A stretch of DNA of 5,596 nt from an uncultured Propionibacteriaceae bacterium (GTDB taxonomy: Bacteria; Actinomycetota; Actinomycetes; Propionibacteriales; Propionibacteriaceae), in NCBI GenBank assembly GCA_936941515.1, contig CAKZJI010000106.1, forward strand, positions 1 through 5,596, given 5' to 3'. The notes beneath the pieces were generated by a model. It saw only the letters and a program-made list of their open reading frames with translations, was not told the DNA's origin and did not search any database. The first letter of the stretch is position 1, and each line of letters starts with the position of its first letter. The position numbers were made by a program, and so were the translations under genes. Of the stretch, positions 4,593 to 5,596 are shown in pieces.

Positions 4593-5596
4593 GACAAGCG
4601 TCACTGACACTGGTCGTCGGGCCCCGAAGACTTGGCGAGAGCATTGCCGGTCCGCTGGACATCAAGTCCCTCACGTTCGTGAAGGTTCCCGAGGAAGCTC
4701 TTGCTCCCAGGGTCGAAGATCCCGGAGCTATGCACACGCTGAGGCTCGACTGGCGCGTGCGGGCTACGACCACTGTCACCAACGGAAGACTCTCCCGGTC
4801 TGTTCCATGGGAACAGTTGTTCGAAGGCATGTTGGCGGGCGACGCCTTAGGGGGCATTGCTATGCTGACACCGCTGTGGCTACTGGCGCGCGACGCGGAT
4901 GGTGCACACGTCTTCGTAGCCTTGCGGCACATGGTCTCGGACGCGCTATTCGTCCGCCTTCACGCGGAACCGTTCGATGACTCCTCCGACGCCGAACTGT
5001 CACGCGTTGCTGCGGAACTGCATCGGAAGCACTCGCTGTTCCTCAACAATCACCAGTGCTACTACAGGCGCCTGTTTCCAGGTGAGGAGATCGAGCACAA
5101 GTACACGCTCCCGCTCGAAACGGATATCTGGTCGACCACGCTACGCCTGTATCAGGTGGTACGCGAGGGTGACTGGGCGGGATTCATCCCCGAGTATGCG
5201 GATGAGTTCCAGGCCTGGGACTACCTCAACTACCTGTTCGCAGTGCCGGAGCCGCCCGAAGAACGTGGCTATGTTTCGTTCATCCCCTTGTCGACCGGGG
5301 GATACACGATCAAGCGGAAGTGGTTTGCGGAGGACGCAACCCGCCGGGGCGAAAAGTATCAGCCAGCACCTGCTGGGCTCACCGACCTGGACGCCTATAT
5401 TCGCGACACGCTGGGCCTGACCTCGGCCCAACGGATGCCAACGTTCCGACGGGTCCGCTACGACCTCAACTTCGAATCGATGCGGACCGGCCACGTGTAC
5501 GGGATCTTCTTCGACCGGAGTATGACCGTGGATGGTCCGGCGGCGCAGCTTGTACAGTGCGAGCTTGAGTACCTCCGCACGCGATCCATCCTGCCT
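4589..5596 (+). CDS. CYTH/triphosphate-tunnel-like protein, 3' end outside the window
   Basis: An open frame runs from ATG 4589, overlapping the fusion gene's TGA as ATGA, to the last base of the window: 336 codons without a stop. Purine-rich GGAGAGG (4573-4579) and AAGG (4584-4587) precede the ATG. Residues 1-160 match nothing I recognise; there is no signal peptide, and one moderately hydrophobic stretch (about 86-100) is too short and broken to call a membrane helix. Residues about 165-333 read as a CYTH/triphosphate-tunnel metalloenzyme fold: EIEHK (167-171) fits the hallmark ExExK, followed by basic strand residues IKRK (241-244), RRVRYDL (287-293), Asp309 in an IFFDRS strand, and CELEY (324-328) as the late metal-binding E-x-E strand. 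Known members hydrolyse thiamine triphosphate or tripolyphosphate, cap RNA, cyclise ATP or polymerise polyphosphate; which, if any, applies is open. The overlap implies co-expression with the fusion enzyme. The fold assignment is from motifs alone. Confidence 0.7.
   Translation, partial: MRQASLTLVVGPRRLGESIAGPLDIKSLTFVKVPEEALAPRVEDPGAMHTLRLDWRVRATTTVTNGRLSRSVPWEQLFEGMLAGDALGGIAMLTPLWLLARDADGAHVFVALRHMVSDALFVRLHAEPFDDSSDAELSRVAAELHRKHSLFLNNHQCYYRRLFPGEEIEHKYTLPLETDIWSTTLRLYQVVREGDWAGFIPEYADEFQAWDYLNYLFAVPEPPEERGYVSFIPLSTGGYTIKRKWFAEDATRRGEKYQPAPAGLTDLDAYIRDTLGLTSAQRMPTFRRVRYDLNFESMRTGHVYGIFFDRSMTVDGPAAQLVQCELEYLRTRSILP

Noticed and set aside
4438..4932. Minus-strand ORF of 164 codons
   Set aside because: It is antisense to the end of the fusion gene and the start of the coupled partner, low-complexity Ser/Arg/Pro-rich, and shows no family motif.
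4977..5420. Plus-strand ORF of 147 codons
   Set aside because: It is in another frame of the CYTH-like gene, which is open throughout and starts by ATGA overlap; the product is Arg/Ser/Thr-rich with no motif.

Overview
The window looks like an accessory region of a high-GC Gram-positive (Actinomycetota) chromosome or large plasmid. The coding regions are GC-rich, GTG and TTG starts are usable, Shine-Dalgarno sequences are purine-rich, and the transposase resembles actinobacterial IS30-type enzymes. The sequence alone does not fix a genus.

Layout. Positions 1-360 hold no confident gene. They are visibly more AT-rich than the rest and contain two diverged copies of a repeat of about 85 bp (1-86 and 201-284). 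Positions 361-972 (minus strand) encode a small membrane-anchored DUF218/YdcF-SanA-type protein. Positions 1006-2075 are a complete IS30-family element of about 1.07 kb with imperfect terminal inverted repeats. Its transposase is split by a frameshift near 1370-1390, and no target-site duplication is visible. Positions 2076-2177 are a short leader carrying possible promoter elements and a 12-codon mini-ORF whose stop overlaps the next start as ATGA.

The main interest is a plus-strand gene pair from 2178 to the right edge. The first gene (804 aa) is an unusual fusion: an N-terminal dCTP deaminase/dUTPase-fold domain, then a pyruvate phosphate dikinase/PEP-synthase-type ATP-grasp domain, then an unassigned region that may be a second, degenerate ATP-grasp-like unit, then a C-terminal phosphohistidine swivel domain with an intact CHLA histidine motif. 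The deaminase domain keeps the nucleotide-binding residues but has Gln (residue 122) where the catalytic Glu is expected. The second gene overlaps the first by ATGA and runs off the window (336 codons visible, no stop). It has an unrecognised N-terminal part of about 160 residues followed by what reads as a CYTH/triphosphate-tunnel fold, with ExExK, basic strand residues and a late E-x-E.

Inference: the two coupled proteins probably form one nucleotide- or triphosphate-handling system. The fusion would bind a nucleotide-like ligand and move phosphoryl groups from ATP through His771, and its partner would bind or process a triphosphate. I do not recognise this pair as a characterised pathway. 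Defence or specialised metabolism are both possible, and neither is shown by the sequence.
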